64,000 bases of DNA from Petrolisthes cinctipes (Eukaryota > Arthropoda > Malacostraca > Decapoda > Porcellanidae): NCBI GenBank assembly GCA_033782935.1, contig JAWQEG010000486.1, positions 2,046,001 to 2,110,000 on the forward strand, in the 5' to 3' direction. The position numbers were made by a program, and so were the translations under genes. The notes under the pieces are model-generated. The model searched no databases. It saw only the letters and a program-made list of their open reading frames with translations, and was not told the origin of the DNA. This document shows positions 8,569 to 23,140 of the stretch, piece by piece (position 1 is the first letter of the stretch; the number at the start of each line of letters is the position of its first letter).

Positions 8569-11416
8569 TCTGGGACCCAAAAATATTGAATTTTCGGGTG
8601 TTTTGAGCCTGAATTTGAGATATAAACAGGTACAGAAGATACATGCACATATTGACTTTGGGCACCAAAAATATCGATTTTCAGCATGTTTTGGGCCTTA
8701 ATTCTGAAAATACTCTAACACGGAGTAGGCATGTACAGATCGCTTCTGGGACCCCAAAATATCGAATTTTCGGGTGTTTAGGGCCAGAATTTGAGATATA
8801 AACGGGTACAGAAGATGCATGCACATATCGACTTTTGGGCACCTAAAAGATCGATTTTCAGTATGTTTTTGGCCTGTATTTTGAAAATACTCTAACACGG
8901 ATTAGGCATGTACAGATACCTTCTGGGAACGCTAATTATCGAATTTTCGGGTGTTTTGGGACTGAATTTGAGATATCGACTTTTTGGCACCTAAAAGATC
9001 GATTTTTAGCATGTTTTTAGCCTATATTTTGAAAATATTCTAGCACTGTACAGATTGCTTCTGGGACCCCAAAATATTGAATTTTCGGGTGTTTTGAGCC
9101 TGAATTTGAGATATAAACGGGTACAGAAGATACATGCACATATTGACTTTGGGCAACAAAAATATCGATTTTCAGCATGTTTTGGGCCTGAATTTTGAAA
9201 ATACTCTAACACGGAGTAGGCATGTACAGATCGCTTCTGGGACCCCAAAATATCGAATTTTCGGGTGTTTAGGGCCAGAATTTGAGATATAAACGGGTAC
9301 AGAAGATGCATGCACATATCGACTTTTGGGCACCTAAAAGATCGATTTTCAGTATGTTTTTGGCCTGTATTTTGAAAATACTCTAACACGGAGTAGGCAT
9401 GTACAGATACCTTCTGGGACCTCTAAATATCGAATTTTCGGGTGTTTTGGGACTGAATTTGAGATATCGATTTTTTGGCACCTAAAATGTCGATTTTTAG
9501 CATGTTTTTAGCCTATATTTTGAAAATATTCTAGCACTGTGTAGGCATGTACAGATTGCTTCTGGGACCGCAAAATATTGAATTTTCGGGTGTTTTGAGC
9601 CTGAATTTGAGATATAAACGGGTACAGAAGATACATGCACATATTGACTTTGGGCATCTAAAATATCGATTTTCAGCATGTTTTGGGCCTGTATTTTGAA
9701 AATACTCTAACACTGAGTAGGCATGTACAGATTGTTTCTGGGACCCCAAAATATTGAATTTTCGGGTGTTTTGAGCCTGAATTTGAGATATAAACGGGTA
9801 CTAAAGATGCATGCACATATCGACTTTTGTGCACCTAAAAGATCGATTTTCAGTATGTTTTGAGCATGTATTTTGAAAATACTCTAACACGGAGTAGGCA
9901 TGTACAGATCGCTTCTGGGACCCCTAAATATCGAATTTTCGGGTGTTTTGGGACTGAATTTGAGATATCGACTTTTTGGCACCTAAAAGATCGATTTTTA
10001 GCATGTTTTTAGCCTATATTTTGAAAATATTCTAGCACTGAGTAGGCATGTACAGATTGCTTCTGGGTCCCCAAAATAATGAATTTTCGGGTGTTTTGAG
10101 CCTGATTTTGAGATATAAACGGGTACAGAAGATACATGCACATATTGACTTTGGGCACCAAAAATATCGATTTTCAGCATGTTTTGGGCCTGAATTTTGA
10201 AAATACTCTAACACGGAGTAGGCATGTACAGATCGCTTCTGGGACCCCAAAATATCGAATTTTCGGGTGTTTAGGGCCAGAATTTGAGATATAAACGGGT
10301 ACAGAAGATGCATGCACATATCGACTTTTGGGCACCTAAAAGATCGATTTTCAGTATGTTTTTGGCCTATATTTTGAAAATACTCTAACACGGAGTAGGC
10401 ATGTACAGATACCTTCTGGGACCTCTAAATATCGAATTTTCGGGTGTTTTGGGACTGAATTTGAGATATCGATTTTTTGGCACCTAAAATGTCGATTTTT
10501 AGCATGTTTTTAGCCTATATTTTGAAAATATTCTAGCACTGTGTAGGCATGTACAGATTGCTTCTGGGACCCCAAAATATTGAATTTTCGGGTGTTTTGA
10601 GCCTGAATTTGAGATATAAACGGGTACAGAAGATACATGCACATATTGACTTTGGGCATCTAAAATATCGATTTTCAGCATGTTTTGGGCCTGTATTTTG
10701 AAAATACTCTAACACTGAGTAGGCATGTACAGATTGCTTTTGGGACCCCAAAATATTGAATTTTCGGGTGTTTTGAGCCTGAATTTGAGATATAAACGGG
10801 TACTGAAGATGCATGCACATATCGACTTTTGTGCACCTAAAAGATCGATTTTCAGTATGTTTTGAGCATGTATTTTGAAAATACTCTAATACGGAGTAGG
10901 CATGTACAGATCGCTTCTGGGACCCCTAAATATCGAATTTTCGGGTGTTTTGGGACTGAATTTGAGATATCGACTTTTTGGCACCTAAAAGATCGATTTT
11001 TAGCATGTTTTTAGCCTATATTTTGAAAATATTCTAGCACTGAGTAGGCATGTACAGATTGCTTTTGGGACCCCAAAATATTGAATTTTCGGGTGTTTTG
11101 AGCCTGAATTTGAGATATAAACGGGTACAGAAGATACATGCACATATTGACTTTGGGCACCAAAAATATCGATTTTCAGCATGTTTTGGGCCTGAATTTT
11201 GAAAATACTCTAACACGGAGTAGGCATGTACAGATCGCTTCTGGGACCCCAAAATATCGAATTTTCGGGTGTTTTGAGCCTGAATTTGAGATATAAACGG
11301 GTACTGAAGATGCATGCACATATCGACTTTTGTGCACCTAAAAGATCGATTTTCAGTATGTTTTGAGCATGTATTTTGAAAATACTCTAACACGGAGTAG
11401 GCATGTACATATCGCT

Positions 11417-11593
11417 TCTGGGACCCCTAAATATCGAATTTTCGGGTGTTTTGGGACTGAATTTGAGATATAAACGGGTACAGAAGATGCATGCACATAT
11501 CGACTTTTGGGCACCTAAAAGATCGATTTTCAGTATGTTTTTGGCCTGTATTTTGAAAATACTCTAACACGAAGTAGGCATGTACAGATACCT
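11417..11593 (+). repeat. Chimeric monomer: C head, E body (177 bp)
   Basis: The head reads CCCCTAAATATCG and GTTTTGGGACTG like a short C monomer, but the segment AAACGGGTACAGAAG that C lacks is present, followed by an E body and GATACCT tail. It is roughly the reciprocal of the unit at 8431. Confidence 0.75.
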
Positions 11594-14065
11594 TCTGGGA
11601 CCTCTAAATATCGAATTTTCGGGTGTTTTGGGACTGAATTTGAGATATCGATTTTTTGGCACCTAAAATGTCGATTTTTAGCATGTTTTTAGCCTATATT
11701 TTGAAAATATTCTAGCTCTGTTTAGGCATGTACAGATTGCTTCTGGGACCCCAAAATATTGAATTTTCGGGTGTTTTGAGCCTGAATTTGAGATATAAAC
11801 GGGTACAGAGGATACATGCACATATTGACTTTGGGCATCTAAAATATCGATTTTCAGCATGTTTTGGGCCTGTATTTTGAAAATACTCTAACACTGAGTA
11901 GGCATGTACAGATTGCTTTTGGGACCCCAAAATATTGAATTTTCGGGTGTTTTGAGCCTGAGTTTGAGATATAAACGGGTACTGAAGATGCATGCACATA
12001 TCGACTTTTGTGCACCTAAAAGATCGATTTTCAGTATGTTTTGAGCATGTATTTTGAAAATACTCTAATACGGAGTAGGCATGTACATATCGCTTCTGGG
12101 ACCCCTAAATATCGAATTTTCGGGTGTTTTGGGACTGAATTTGAGATATCGACTTTTTGGCACCTAAAATTTTAGATCGATTTTTAGCATGTTTTTAGCC
12201 TATATTTTGAAAATATTCTAGCACTGAGTAGGCATGTACAGATTGCTTCTGGGACCCCAAAATAATGAATTTTCGGGTGTTTTGAGCCTGAATTTGAGAT
12301 ATAAACGGGTACAGAAGATACATGCACATATTGACTTTGGGCACCAAAAATATCGATTTTCAGCATGTTTTGGGCCTGAATTTTGAAAATACTCTATCAC
12401 GGAGTAGGCATGTACAGATCGCTTCTGGGACCCCAAAATAACGAATTTTCGGGTGTTTAGGGCCAGAATTTGAGATATAAACGGGTACAGAAGATGCATG
12501 CACATATCAACTTTTGGGCACCTAAAAGATCGATTTTCAGTATGTTTTTGGCCTGTATTTTGAAAATACTCTAACACAGAGTAGGCATGTACAGATACCT
12601 TCTGGGACCTCTAAATATCGAATTTTCGGGTGTTTTGGGACTGAATTTGATATATCGATTTTTTGGCACCTAAAATGTCGATTTTTAGCATGTTTTTAGC
12701 CTATATTTTGAAAATATTCTAGCACTGTGTAGGCATGAACAGATTGCTTCTGGGACCCCAAAATATTGAATTTTCGAGTGTTTTGAGAATGAATTTGAGA
12801 TATAAACGGGTACTGAAGATGCATGCACATATCGACTTTTGTGCACCTAAAAGATCGATTTTCAGTATGTTTTGAGCATGTATTTTGAAAATACTCTAAC
12901 ACGGAGTAGGCATGTACAGATCGCTTCTGAGACCCCTAAATATCGAATTTTCGGCTGTTTTGGGACTGAATTTGAGATATCGACTTTTTGGCACCTAAAA
13001 GATCGATTTTTAGCATGTTTTTAGCCTATATTTTGAAAATATTCTAGCACTGTACAGATTGCTTCTGGGACCCCAAAATATTGAATTTTCGGGTGTTTTG
13101 AGCCTGAATTTGAGATATAAACGGGTACAGAAGATACATGCACATACTGACTTTGGGCACCAAAAATATCGATTTTCAGCATGTTTTGGGCCTGAATTTT
13201 GAAAATACTCTAACACGGAGTAGGCATGTACAGATCGCTTCTGGGACCCCAAAATATCGAATTTTCTGGTGTTTAGGGCCAGAATTTGAGATATAAACGG
13301 GTACAGAAGATGCATGCACATATCGACTTTTGGGCACCTAAAAGATCGATTTTCAGTATGTTTTTGGCCTGTATTTTGAAAATACTCTAACACGGAGTAG
13401 GCATGTACAGATACCTTCTGGGACATCTAAATATCGAATTTTCGGGTGTTTTGAAACTGAATTTGATATATCGATTTTTTGGCACCTAAAATGTCGATTT
13501 TTAGCATGTTTTTAGCCTATATTTTGAAAATATTCTAGCACTGTGTAGGCATGTACAGATTGCTTCTGGGACCGCAAAATATTGAATTTTCGGGTGTTTT
13601 GAGCCTGAATTTGAGATATAAACGGGTACAGAAGATACATGCACATATTGACTTTGGGCATCTAAAATATCGATTTTCAGCATGTTTTGGGCCTGTATTT
13701 TGAAAATACTCTAACACTGAGTAGGCATGTACAGATTGCTTCTGGGACCCCAAAATATTTAATTTTCGGGTGTTTTGAGCCTGAATTTGAGATATAAACG
13801 GGCACTGAAGATGCATGCACATATCGACTTTTGTGCACCTAAAAGATCGATTTTCAGTATGTTTTGAGCATGTATTTTGAAAATACTCTAACACGGAGTA
13901 GGCATGTACAGATCGCTTCTGGGAACCCTAAATATCGAATTTTCGGGTGTTTTGGGACTGAATTTGAGATATCGACTTTTTGGCACCTAAAAGATCGATT
14001 TTTAGCATGTTTTTAGCCTATATTTTGAAAATATTCTAGCACTGAGTAGGCATGTACAGATTGCT

Positions 14066-14241
14066 TCTGGGACCCCAAAATAATGAATTTTCGGGTGTTT
14101 TGAGAATGAATTTGAGATATAAACGGGTACAGAAGATACATGCACATATTGACTTTGGGCACCAAAAATATCGATTTTCAGCATGTTTTTAGCCTATATT
14201 TTGAAAATATTCTAGCACTGTGTAGGCATGTACAGATTGCT
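14066..14241 (+). repeat. Chimeric monomer: D head, C/F tail (176 bp)
   Basis: D-type CACCAAAAATATCG and CAGCATG are followed by TTTTTAGCC, ATATTTTGAAAATAT and CTAGCAC of the short class. The switch lies in GATTTTCAGCATGTTTT. The same junction recurs near 57597 and again near 62870 as part of a larger duplication. Confidence 0.75.
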
Positions 14242-17200
14242 TCTGGGACCCCAAAATATTGAATTTTCGGGTGTTTTGAGCCTGAATTTGAGATATAAAC
14301 GGGTACTGAAGATGCATGCACATATCGACTTTTGTGCACCTAAAAGATCGAATTTCAGTATGTTTTGAGCATGTATTTTGAAAATACTCTAACTCGGAGT
14401 AGGCATGTACAGATCGCTTCTGGGACCCCTAAATATCGAATTTTCGGGTGTTTTGGGACTGAATTTGAGATATCGACTTTTTGGCACCTAAAAGATCGAT
14501 TTTTAGCATGTTTTTAGCCTATATTTTGAAAATATTCTAGCACTGTACAGATTGCTTCTGGGACCCCAAAATATTGAATTTTCGGGTGTTTTGAGCCTGA
14601 ATTTGAGATATAAACGGGTACAGAAGATACATGCACATATTGACTTTGGGCACCAAAAATATCGATTTTCAGCATGTTTTGGGCCTGAATTTTGAAAATA
14701 CTCTAACACGGAGTAGGCATGTACAGATCGCTTCTGGGACCCCAAAATATCGAATTTTCGGGTGTTTAGGGCCAGAATTTGAGATATAAACGGGTACAGA
14801 AGATGCATGCACATATCGACTTTTGGGCACCTAAAAGATCGATTTTCAGTATGTTTTTGGCCTGTATTTTGAAAATACTCTAACACGGAATAGTCATGTA
14901 CAGATACCTTCTGGGACCTCTAAATATCGAATTTTCGGGTGTTTTGGGACTGAATTTGAGATATCGACTTTTTGGCACCTAAAATGTCGATTTTCAGCAT
15001 GTTTTTAGTCTATATTTTGAAAATATTCTAGCACTTTGTAGGCATGTACAGATTGCTTCTGGGACCCCAAAATATTGAATTTTCGGGTGTTTTGAGCCTG
15101 AATTTGAGATATAAACGGGTACAGAAGATACATGCACATATTGACTTTGGACACCAAAAATATCGATTTTCAGCATGTTTTGGGCCTGAATTTTGAAAAT
15201 ACTCTAACACGGAGTAGGCATGTACAGATCGCTTCTGGGACCCCAAAATATCGAATTTTAAGGTGTTTAGGGCCAGAATTTGAGATATAAACGAGTACAG
15301 AAGATGCATGCACATATCGACTTTTGTGCACCTAAAAGATCGATTTTCAGTATGTTTTAAGCATGTATTTTGAAAATACTCTAACACGGAGTAGGCATGT
15401 ACAGATCGCTTCTGGGACCCCTAAATATCGAATTTTCGGGTGTTTGGGACTGAATTTGAGATATCGACTTTTTGGCACCTAAAAGATCGATTTTTAGCAT
15501 GTTTTTAGCCTATATTTTGAAAATATTCTAGCACTGAGTAGGCATGTACAGATTGCTTCTGGGACCCCAAAATATTGAATTTTCGGGTGTTTTGAGCCTG
15601 AATTTGAGATATAAACGGGTACAGAAGATACATGCACATTTTGACTTTGGGCACCAAAAATATCGATTTTCAGCATGTTCTGGGCCTGAATTTTGAAAAT
15701 ACTCTAACACGGAGTAGGCATGTACAGATCGCTTCTGGGACCCCAAAATATCGAATTTTCGGGTGTTTAGGGCCAGAATTTGAGATATAAACGGGTACAG
15801 AAGATGAATGCACATATCGACTTTTGGGCACCTAAAAGATCGATTTTCAGTATGTTTTTGGCCTGTATTTTGAAAATACTCTAACACGGAGTAGGCATGT
15901 ACAGATACCTTCTGGGAACTCTAAATATCGAATTTTCGGGTGTTTTGGGACTGATTTTGAGATATCGATTTTTTGGCACCTAAAATGTCGAGTTTTAGCA
16001 TGTTTTTAGCCTATATTTTGAAAATATTCTAGCACTGTGTAGGCATGTACAGATTGCATCTGGGACCCCAAAATATTGAATTTTCGGGTGTTTTGAGCCT
16101 GAATTTGAGATATAAACGGGTACAGAAGATACATGCACATATTGACTTTGGGCATCTAAAATATCGATTTTCAGCATGTTTTGGGCCTGTATTTTGAAAA
16201 TACTCTAACACTGAGTAGGCATGTACAGATTGCTTCTGGGACCCCAAAATATTAAATTTTCGGGTGTTTTGAGCCTGAATTTGAGATATAAACGGGTACA
16301 GAAGATACATGCACATATTGACTTTGGGCACCAAAAATATCGATTTTCAGCATGTTTTGGGCCTGAATTTTGAAAATACTCTAACACTGAGTAGGCATGT
16401 ACAGATCGCTTCTGGGACCCCAAAATTTCGAATTTTCGGGTGTTTAGGGCCAGAATTTGAGATATAAACGGGTACAGAAGATGCATGCACATATCGACTT
16501 TTGGGCACCTAAAAGATCGATTTTCAGTATGTTTTGGGCCTGTATTTTGAAAATATTCTAGCACTGAGTAGGCATGTACAGATTGCTTCTGGGACCCCAA
16601 AATATTGAATTTTCTGGTGTTTTGAGCCAGAATTTGAGATATAAACGGGTACAGAAGATACATGCACATATTGACTTTGGGCACCAAAAATATCGATTTT
16701 CAGCATGTTTTGGGCCTGAATTTTGAAAATACTCTAACACGGAGTAGGCATGTACAGATCGCTTCTGGGACCCAAAAATATCGAATTTTCGGGTGTTTAG
16801 GGCCAGAATTTGAGATATAAACGGGTACTGAAGATGCATGCACATATCGACTTTTGGGCACCTAAAAGATCGATTTTCAGTATGTTTTTGGCCTGTATTT
16901 TGAAAATACTCTAACACGGAGTAGGCATGTACAGATACCTTCTGGGACCTCTAAATATCGAATTTTCGGGTGTTTTGGGACTGAATTTGAGATATCGATT
17001 TTTTGGCACCTAAAATGTCGATTTTTAGCATGTTTTTAGCCTATATTTTGAAAATATTCTAGCACTGTGTAGGCATGTACAGATTGCTTCTGGGACCCCA
17101 AAATATTGAATTTTCGGGTGTTTTGAGCCTGAATTTGAGATATAAACGGGTATAGAAGATACATGCACATATTGACTTTGGGCATCTAAAATATCGATTT

Positions 17201-19699
17201 TCAGCATGTTTTGGGCCTGTATTTTGAAAATACTCTAACACTGAGTAGGCATGTACAGATTGCTTTTGGGACCCCAAAATATTGAATTTTCGGGTGTTTT
17301 GAGCCTGAATTTGAGATATAAACGGGTACTGAAGATGCATGCACATATCGAATTTTGTGCACCTAAAAGATCGATTTTCAGTATGTTTTGAGCATGTATT
17401 TTGAAAATACTCTAATACGGAGTAGGCATGTACAGATCGCTTCTGGGACCCCTAAATATCGAATTTTCTGGTGTTTTGGAACTGAATTTGAGATATCGAC
17501 TTTTTGGCAACTAAAAGATCGATTTTTAGCATGTTTTTAGCCTATATTTTGAAAATATTCTAGCACTGAGTAGGCATGTACAGATTGCTTCTGGGACCCC
17601 AAAATATTGAATTTTCGGGTGTTTTGAGCCTGAAATTGAGATATAAACGGGTACAGAAGATACATGCTCATATCGACTTTTGTGCACCTAAAAGATCGAT
17701 TTTCAGTATGTTTTGAGCATGTATTTTGAAAATACTCTAACACGGAGTAGGCATGTACATATCGCATCTGGGACCCCTAAATATCGAATTTTCGGGTGTT
17801 TTGGGACTGAATTTGAGATATCGACTTTTTGGCACCTAAAAGATCGATTTTTAGCATGTTTTTAGCCTATATTTTGAAAATATTCTAGCACTGTACAGAT
17901 TGCTTCTGGGACCCCAAAATATTGAATTTTCGGGTGTTTTGAGCCTGAATTTGAGATATAAACGGGTACAGAAGATACATGCACATATTGACTTTGGGCA
18001 CCAAAAATATCGATTTTAAGCATGTTTTGGGCCTGAATTTTGAAAATACTCTAACACGGAGTAGGCATGTACAGATCGCTTCTGGGACCCCAAAATAACG
18101 AATTTTCGGGTGTTTAGGGCCAGAATTTGAGATATAAACGGGTACAGAAGATGCATGCACATATCGACTTTTGGGCACCTAAAAGATCGATTGTCAGTAT
18201 GTTTTTGGCCTGTATTTTGAAAATATTCTAGCACTGAGTAGGCATGTACAGATTGCTTCTGGGACCCCAAAATATTGAATTTTCGGGTGTTTGAGCCTGA
18301 ATTTGAGATATAAACGGGTACAGAAGATACATGCACATATTGACTTTGGGCACCAAAAATATCGATTTTCAGCATGTTCTGGGCCTGAATTTTGAAAATA
18401 CTCTAACACGGAGTAGGCATGTACAGATCGCTTCTGGGACCCCAAAATATCGAATTTTCGGGTGTTTAGGGCCAGAATTTGAGATATAAACGGGTACAGA
18501 AGATGCATGCACATATCGACTTTTGGGCACCTAAAAGATCGATTTTCAGTATGTTTTTGGCCTGTATTTTGAAAATACTCTAACACGGAGTAGGCATGTA
18601 CAGATACCATCTGGGACCTCTAAATATCGAATTTTCGGGTGTTTTGGGACTGAATTTGAGATATCGATTTTTTGGCACCTAAAATTTCGATTTTTATCAA
18701 TGTTTTTAGCCTATATTTTGAAAATATTCTAGCACTGTGTAGGCATGTACAGATTGCTTCTGGGACCCCAAAATATTGAATTTTATGGTGTTTTGAGCCT
18801 GAATTTGAGATATAAACGGGTACAGAAGATACATGCACATATTGACTTTGGGCATCTAAAATATCGATTTTCAGCATGTTTTTGGCCTGTATTTTGAAAA
18901 TACTCTAACACTGAGTAGGCATGTACAGATTGCTTCTGGGACCCCAAAATATTGAATTTTCGGGTGTTTTGAGCCTGAATTTGAGATATAAATGGGTACA
19001 GAAGATACATGCACATATTGACTTTGGGCACCAAAAATATCGATTTTCAGCATGTTTTGGGCCTGAAATTTGAAAATACTCTAACACGGAGTAGGCATGT
19101 ACAGATCGCTTCTGGGACCCCAAAATATCGAATTTTCGGGTGTTTAGGGCCAGAATTTGAGATATAAACGGGTACAAAAGCTGCATGCACATATCGACTT
19201 TTGGGCACCTAAAAGATCGATTTTCAGTATGTTTTTGTCCTGTATTTTGAAAATACTCTAACACGGAGTAGGCATGTACAGATACCTTCTGGGACCTCTA
19301 AATATCGAATTTTCTGGTGTTTTGGGACTGAATTTGAGATATCGATTTTTTGGCACCTAAAATGTCGATTTTTAGCATGTTTTTAGCCTATATTTTGAAA
19401 ATATTCTAGCACTGTGTAGGCATGTACAGATTGCTTCTGGGACCCCAAAATATTGAATTTTCGGGTGTTTTGAGCCTGAATTTGAGATATAAACGGGTAT
19501 AGAAGATACATGCATATATTGACTTTGGGTATCTAAAATATCGATTTTCAGCATGTTTTGGGCCTTTATTTTGAAAATACTCTAACACTGAGTAGGCATG
19601 TACAGATTGCTTTTGGGACCCCAAAATATTGAATTTTCGGGTGTTTTGAGCCTGAATTTGAGATATAAACTGGTACTGAAGATGCATGCACATATCGAC

Positions 19700-22600
19700 T
19701 TTTGGGCACCTAAAAGATCGATTTTCAGTATTTTTTTGGCCTGTATTTTGAAAATACTCTAACACAGAGTAGGCATGTACAGATACCTTCTGGGACCTCT
19801 AAATATCGAATTTTCGGGTGTTTTGGGACTGAATTTGATATATCGATTTTTTGGCACATAAAATGTCGATTTTTAGCATGTTTTTAGCCTATATTTTGAA
19901 AATATTCTAGCACTGTGTAGGCATGTACAGATTGCTTCTGGGACCCCAAAATATTGAATTTTCGGGTGTTTTGAGCCTGAATTTGAGATATAAACGGGTA
20001 CAGAAGATACATGCACATATTGACTTTGGGCATCTAAAATATCGATTTTCAGCATGTTTTGAACCTGTATTTTGAAAATACTCTAACACGGAGTAGGCAT
20101 GTACATATCGCTTCTGGGACCCCTAAATATCGAATTTTCGGGTGTTTTGAGCCTGAATTTGAGATATAAACGGGTACTGAAGATGCATGCACATATCGAC
20201 TTTTGTGCACCTAAAAGATCGATTTTCAGTATGTTTTGAGCATGTATTTTGAAAATACTCTAACACGGAGTAGGCATGTACAGATCGCTTCTGAGACCCC
20301 TAAATATCGAATTTTCGGCTGTTTTGGGACTGAATTTGAGATATCGACTTTTTGGCATCTAAAAGATCGATTTTTAGCATGTTTTTAGCCTATATTTTGA
20401 AAATATTCTAGCACTGTACAGATTGCTTCTGGGACCCCAAAATATTGAATTTTCGGGTGTTTTGAGCCTGAATTTGAGATATAAACGGGTACAGAAGATA
20501 CATGCACATATTGACTTTGGGCACCAAAAATATCGATTTTCAGCATGTTTTGGGCCTGAATTTTGAAAATACTCTAACACGGAGTAGGCATGTACAGATC
20601 GCTTCTGGGACCCCAAAATATCGAATTTTCGGGTACTGAAGATTTATGCACATATCGACTTTTGTGCACCTAAAAGATCGATTTTCAGTATGTTTTGAGC
20701 ATGTATTTTGAAAATACTCTAACACGGAGTAGGCATGTACAGATCGCTTCTGGGACCCCTAAATATCGAATTTTCGGGTGTTTTGGGACTGAATTTGAGA
20801 TATCGACTTTTTGGCACCTAAAATATCGATTTTTAGCATGTTTTTAGCCTATATTTTGAAAATATTCTAGCACTGTACAGATTGCTTCTGGGACCCCAAA
20901 ATATTGAATTTTCGGGTGTTTTGAGCCTGAATTTGAGATATAAACGGGTACAGAAGATACATGCACATATTGACTTTGGGCACCAAAAATATCGATTTTC
21001 AGCATGTTTTGGGCCTGAATTTTGAAAATACTCTAACACAGAGTAGGCATGTACAGATCGCTTCTGGGACCCCAAAATATCAAATTTTCGGGTGTTTAGG
21101 GCCAGAATTTGAGATATAAACGGGTACAGAAGATGCATGCACATATCGACTTTTGGGCACCTAAAAGATCGATTTTCAGTATGTTTTTGGCCTGTATTTT
21201 GAAAATACTCTAACACGGAGTAGGCATGTACAGATCGCTTCTGGGACCCCTAAATATCGAATTTTCGGGTGTTTTGGGACTGAATTTGAGATATCGACTT
21301 TTTGGCACCTAAAAGATCGATTTTTAGCATGTTTTTAGCCTATATTTTGAAAATATTCTAGCACTGTACAGATTGCTTCTGGGACCCCAAAATATTGAAT
21401 TTTCGGGTGTTTTGAGCCTGAATTTGAGATATAAACGGGTACAGAAGATACATGCACATATTGACTTTGGGCACCAAAAATATCGATTTTCAGCATGTTT
21501 TGGGCCTGAATTTTGAAAATACTCTAACACGGAGTAGGCATGTACAGATCGCTTCTGGGACCCCAAAATATCGAATTTTCGGGTGTTTAGGGCCAGAATT
21601 TGAAATATAAACGGGTACAGAAGATGCATGCACATATTGACTTTGGGCTCCAAAAATATCGATTTTCAGCATGTTTTGGGCCTGAATTTTGAAAATACTC
21701 TAACACGGAGTAGGCATGTACAGATCGCTTCTGGGACCCCTAAATATCGAATTTTCGGGTGTTTTGGGACTGAATTTGAGATATCGATTTTTTGGCACCT
21801 AAAATGTCGATTTTTAGCATGTTTTTCGCCTATATTTTGAAAATATTCTAGCACTGTGTAGGCATGTACAGATTGCTTCTGGGACCCCAAAATATTGAAT
21901 TTTCGGGTGTTTTGAGCCTGAATTTGAGATAAAAAACGGGTACAGAAGATACATGCACATATTGACTTTGGGCATCTAAAATATCGATTTTCAGCATGTT
22001 TTGGGCCTGTATTTTGAAAATACTCTAACACTGAGTAGGCATGTACAGATTGCTTCTGGGACCCCAAAATATTGAATTTTCGGGTGTTTTGAGCCTGAAT
22101 TTGAGATATAAACGGGTACTGAAGATGCATGCACATATCGACTTTTGTGCACCTAAAAGATCGATTTTCAGTATGTTTTGAGCATGTATTTTGAAAATAC
22201 TCTAACACGGAGTAGGCATGTACAGATCGCTTCTGGGACCCCTAAATATCGAATTTTCGGGTGTTTTGGGACTGAATTTGAGATATCGACTTTTTGGCAC
22301 CTAAAAGATCGATTTTTAGCATGTTTTTAGCCTATATTTTGAAAATATTCTAGCACTGTACAGATTGCTTCTGGGACCCCAAAATATTGAATTTTCGGGT
22401 GTTTTGAGCCTGAATTTGAGATATAAACGGGTACAGAAGATACATGCACATATTGACTTTGGGCACCAAAAATATCGATTTGCAGCATGTTTTGGGCCTG
22501 AATTTTGAAAATACTCTAACACGGAGTAGGCATGTACAGATCGCTTCTGGGACCCCAAAATATCGAATTTTCGGGTGTTTAGGGCCAGAATTTGAGATAT

Positions 22601-23140
22601 AAACGGGTACTGAAGATGCATGCACATATCGACTTTTGTGCACCTAAAAGATCGATTTTCAGTATGTTTTGAGCATGTATTTTGAAAATACTCTAACACG
22701 GAGTAGGCATGTACAGATCGCTTCTGAGACCCCAAAATATTGAATTTTCGGGTGTTTTGAGCCTGAATTTGAGATATAAACGGGTACTGAAGATGCATGC
22801 ACATATCGACTTTTGTGCACCTAAAAGATCGATTTTCAGTATGTTTTGAGCATGTATTTTGAAAATACTCAAATACGGAGTAGGCATGTACAGATCGCTT
22901 CTGGGACCCCTAAATATCGAATTTTCGGGTGTTTTGGGACTGAATTTGAGATATCGACTTTTTTTCACCTAAAATTTTAGATCGATTTTTAGCATGTTTT
23001 TAGCCTATATTTTGAAAATATTCTAACACGGAGTAGGCATGTACAGATCGCTTCTGGGACCCAAAAATATCGAATTTTCGGGTGTTTAGGGCCAGAATTT
23101 GAGATATAAACGGGTACAGAAGATGCATGCACATATCGAC
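19700..23140 (+). repeat. 3.44-kb higher-order unit, copy U1
   Basis: First of four successive copies at offset 3441 bp. Private markers shared with later copies include CAGTATTTTTTTGG, GAACCTG, CGGCTGTTTTGGG, the 135-bp monomer, GAAATATAAACGGG, TTTTTCGCC, GATAAAAAACGG and GATTTGCAGCATG. The left edge is placed at 19675-19720, where these markers begin, and is approximate. Confidence 0.82.
20604..20738 (+). repeat. 135-bp monomer variant with 42-bp internal deletion
   Basis: The head runs TCGAATTTTCGGG directly into TACTGAAG. Compared with a 177-bp monomer, 42 bp between two CGGGT copies is missing. The same junction begins at 20630, 24071, 27021, 30471, 32894, 35013, 39961, 42080, 45053, 49177, 52486 and 56221. 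The first eight share the private GATTTATGCAC downstream; 45053 and 49177 have GATTCATGCAC; the last two have GATGCATGC. Confidence 0.85.

Larger units (their letters stand above)
6309..19699 (+). repeat. Heterogeneous trimer/hexamer segment
   Basis: Mostly A-B-C and D-E-F trimers in variable order, many with the 138-bp C. It contains several chimeric monomers (8431-8568, 11417-11593, 14066-14241), two switch points inside the dyad (about 16541 and 18221) and one C monomer with a 5-bp insertion (about 12164-12178). I found no long unit repeated in tandem at near identity here, though the trimer period is clear. Nothing in it resembles a gene or inserted element. Confidence 0.8.

Noticed and set aside
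21666..22208. Minus-strand open frames, the longest about 160-182 codons, as protein-coding genes
   Set aside because: They repeat with the monomer (59 codons per 177 bp), occur in overlapping frames, and their length depends only on which monomer lengths (177, 138 and 135 keep frame; 176 and 148 shift it) follow one another. No recognisable domain is present.
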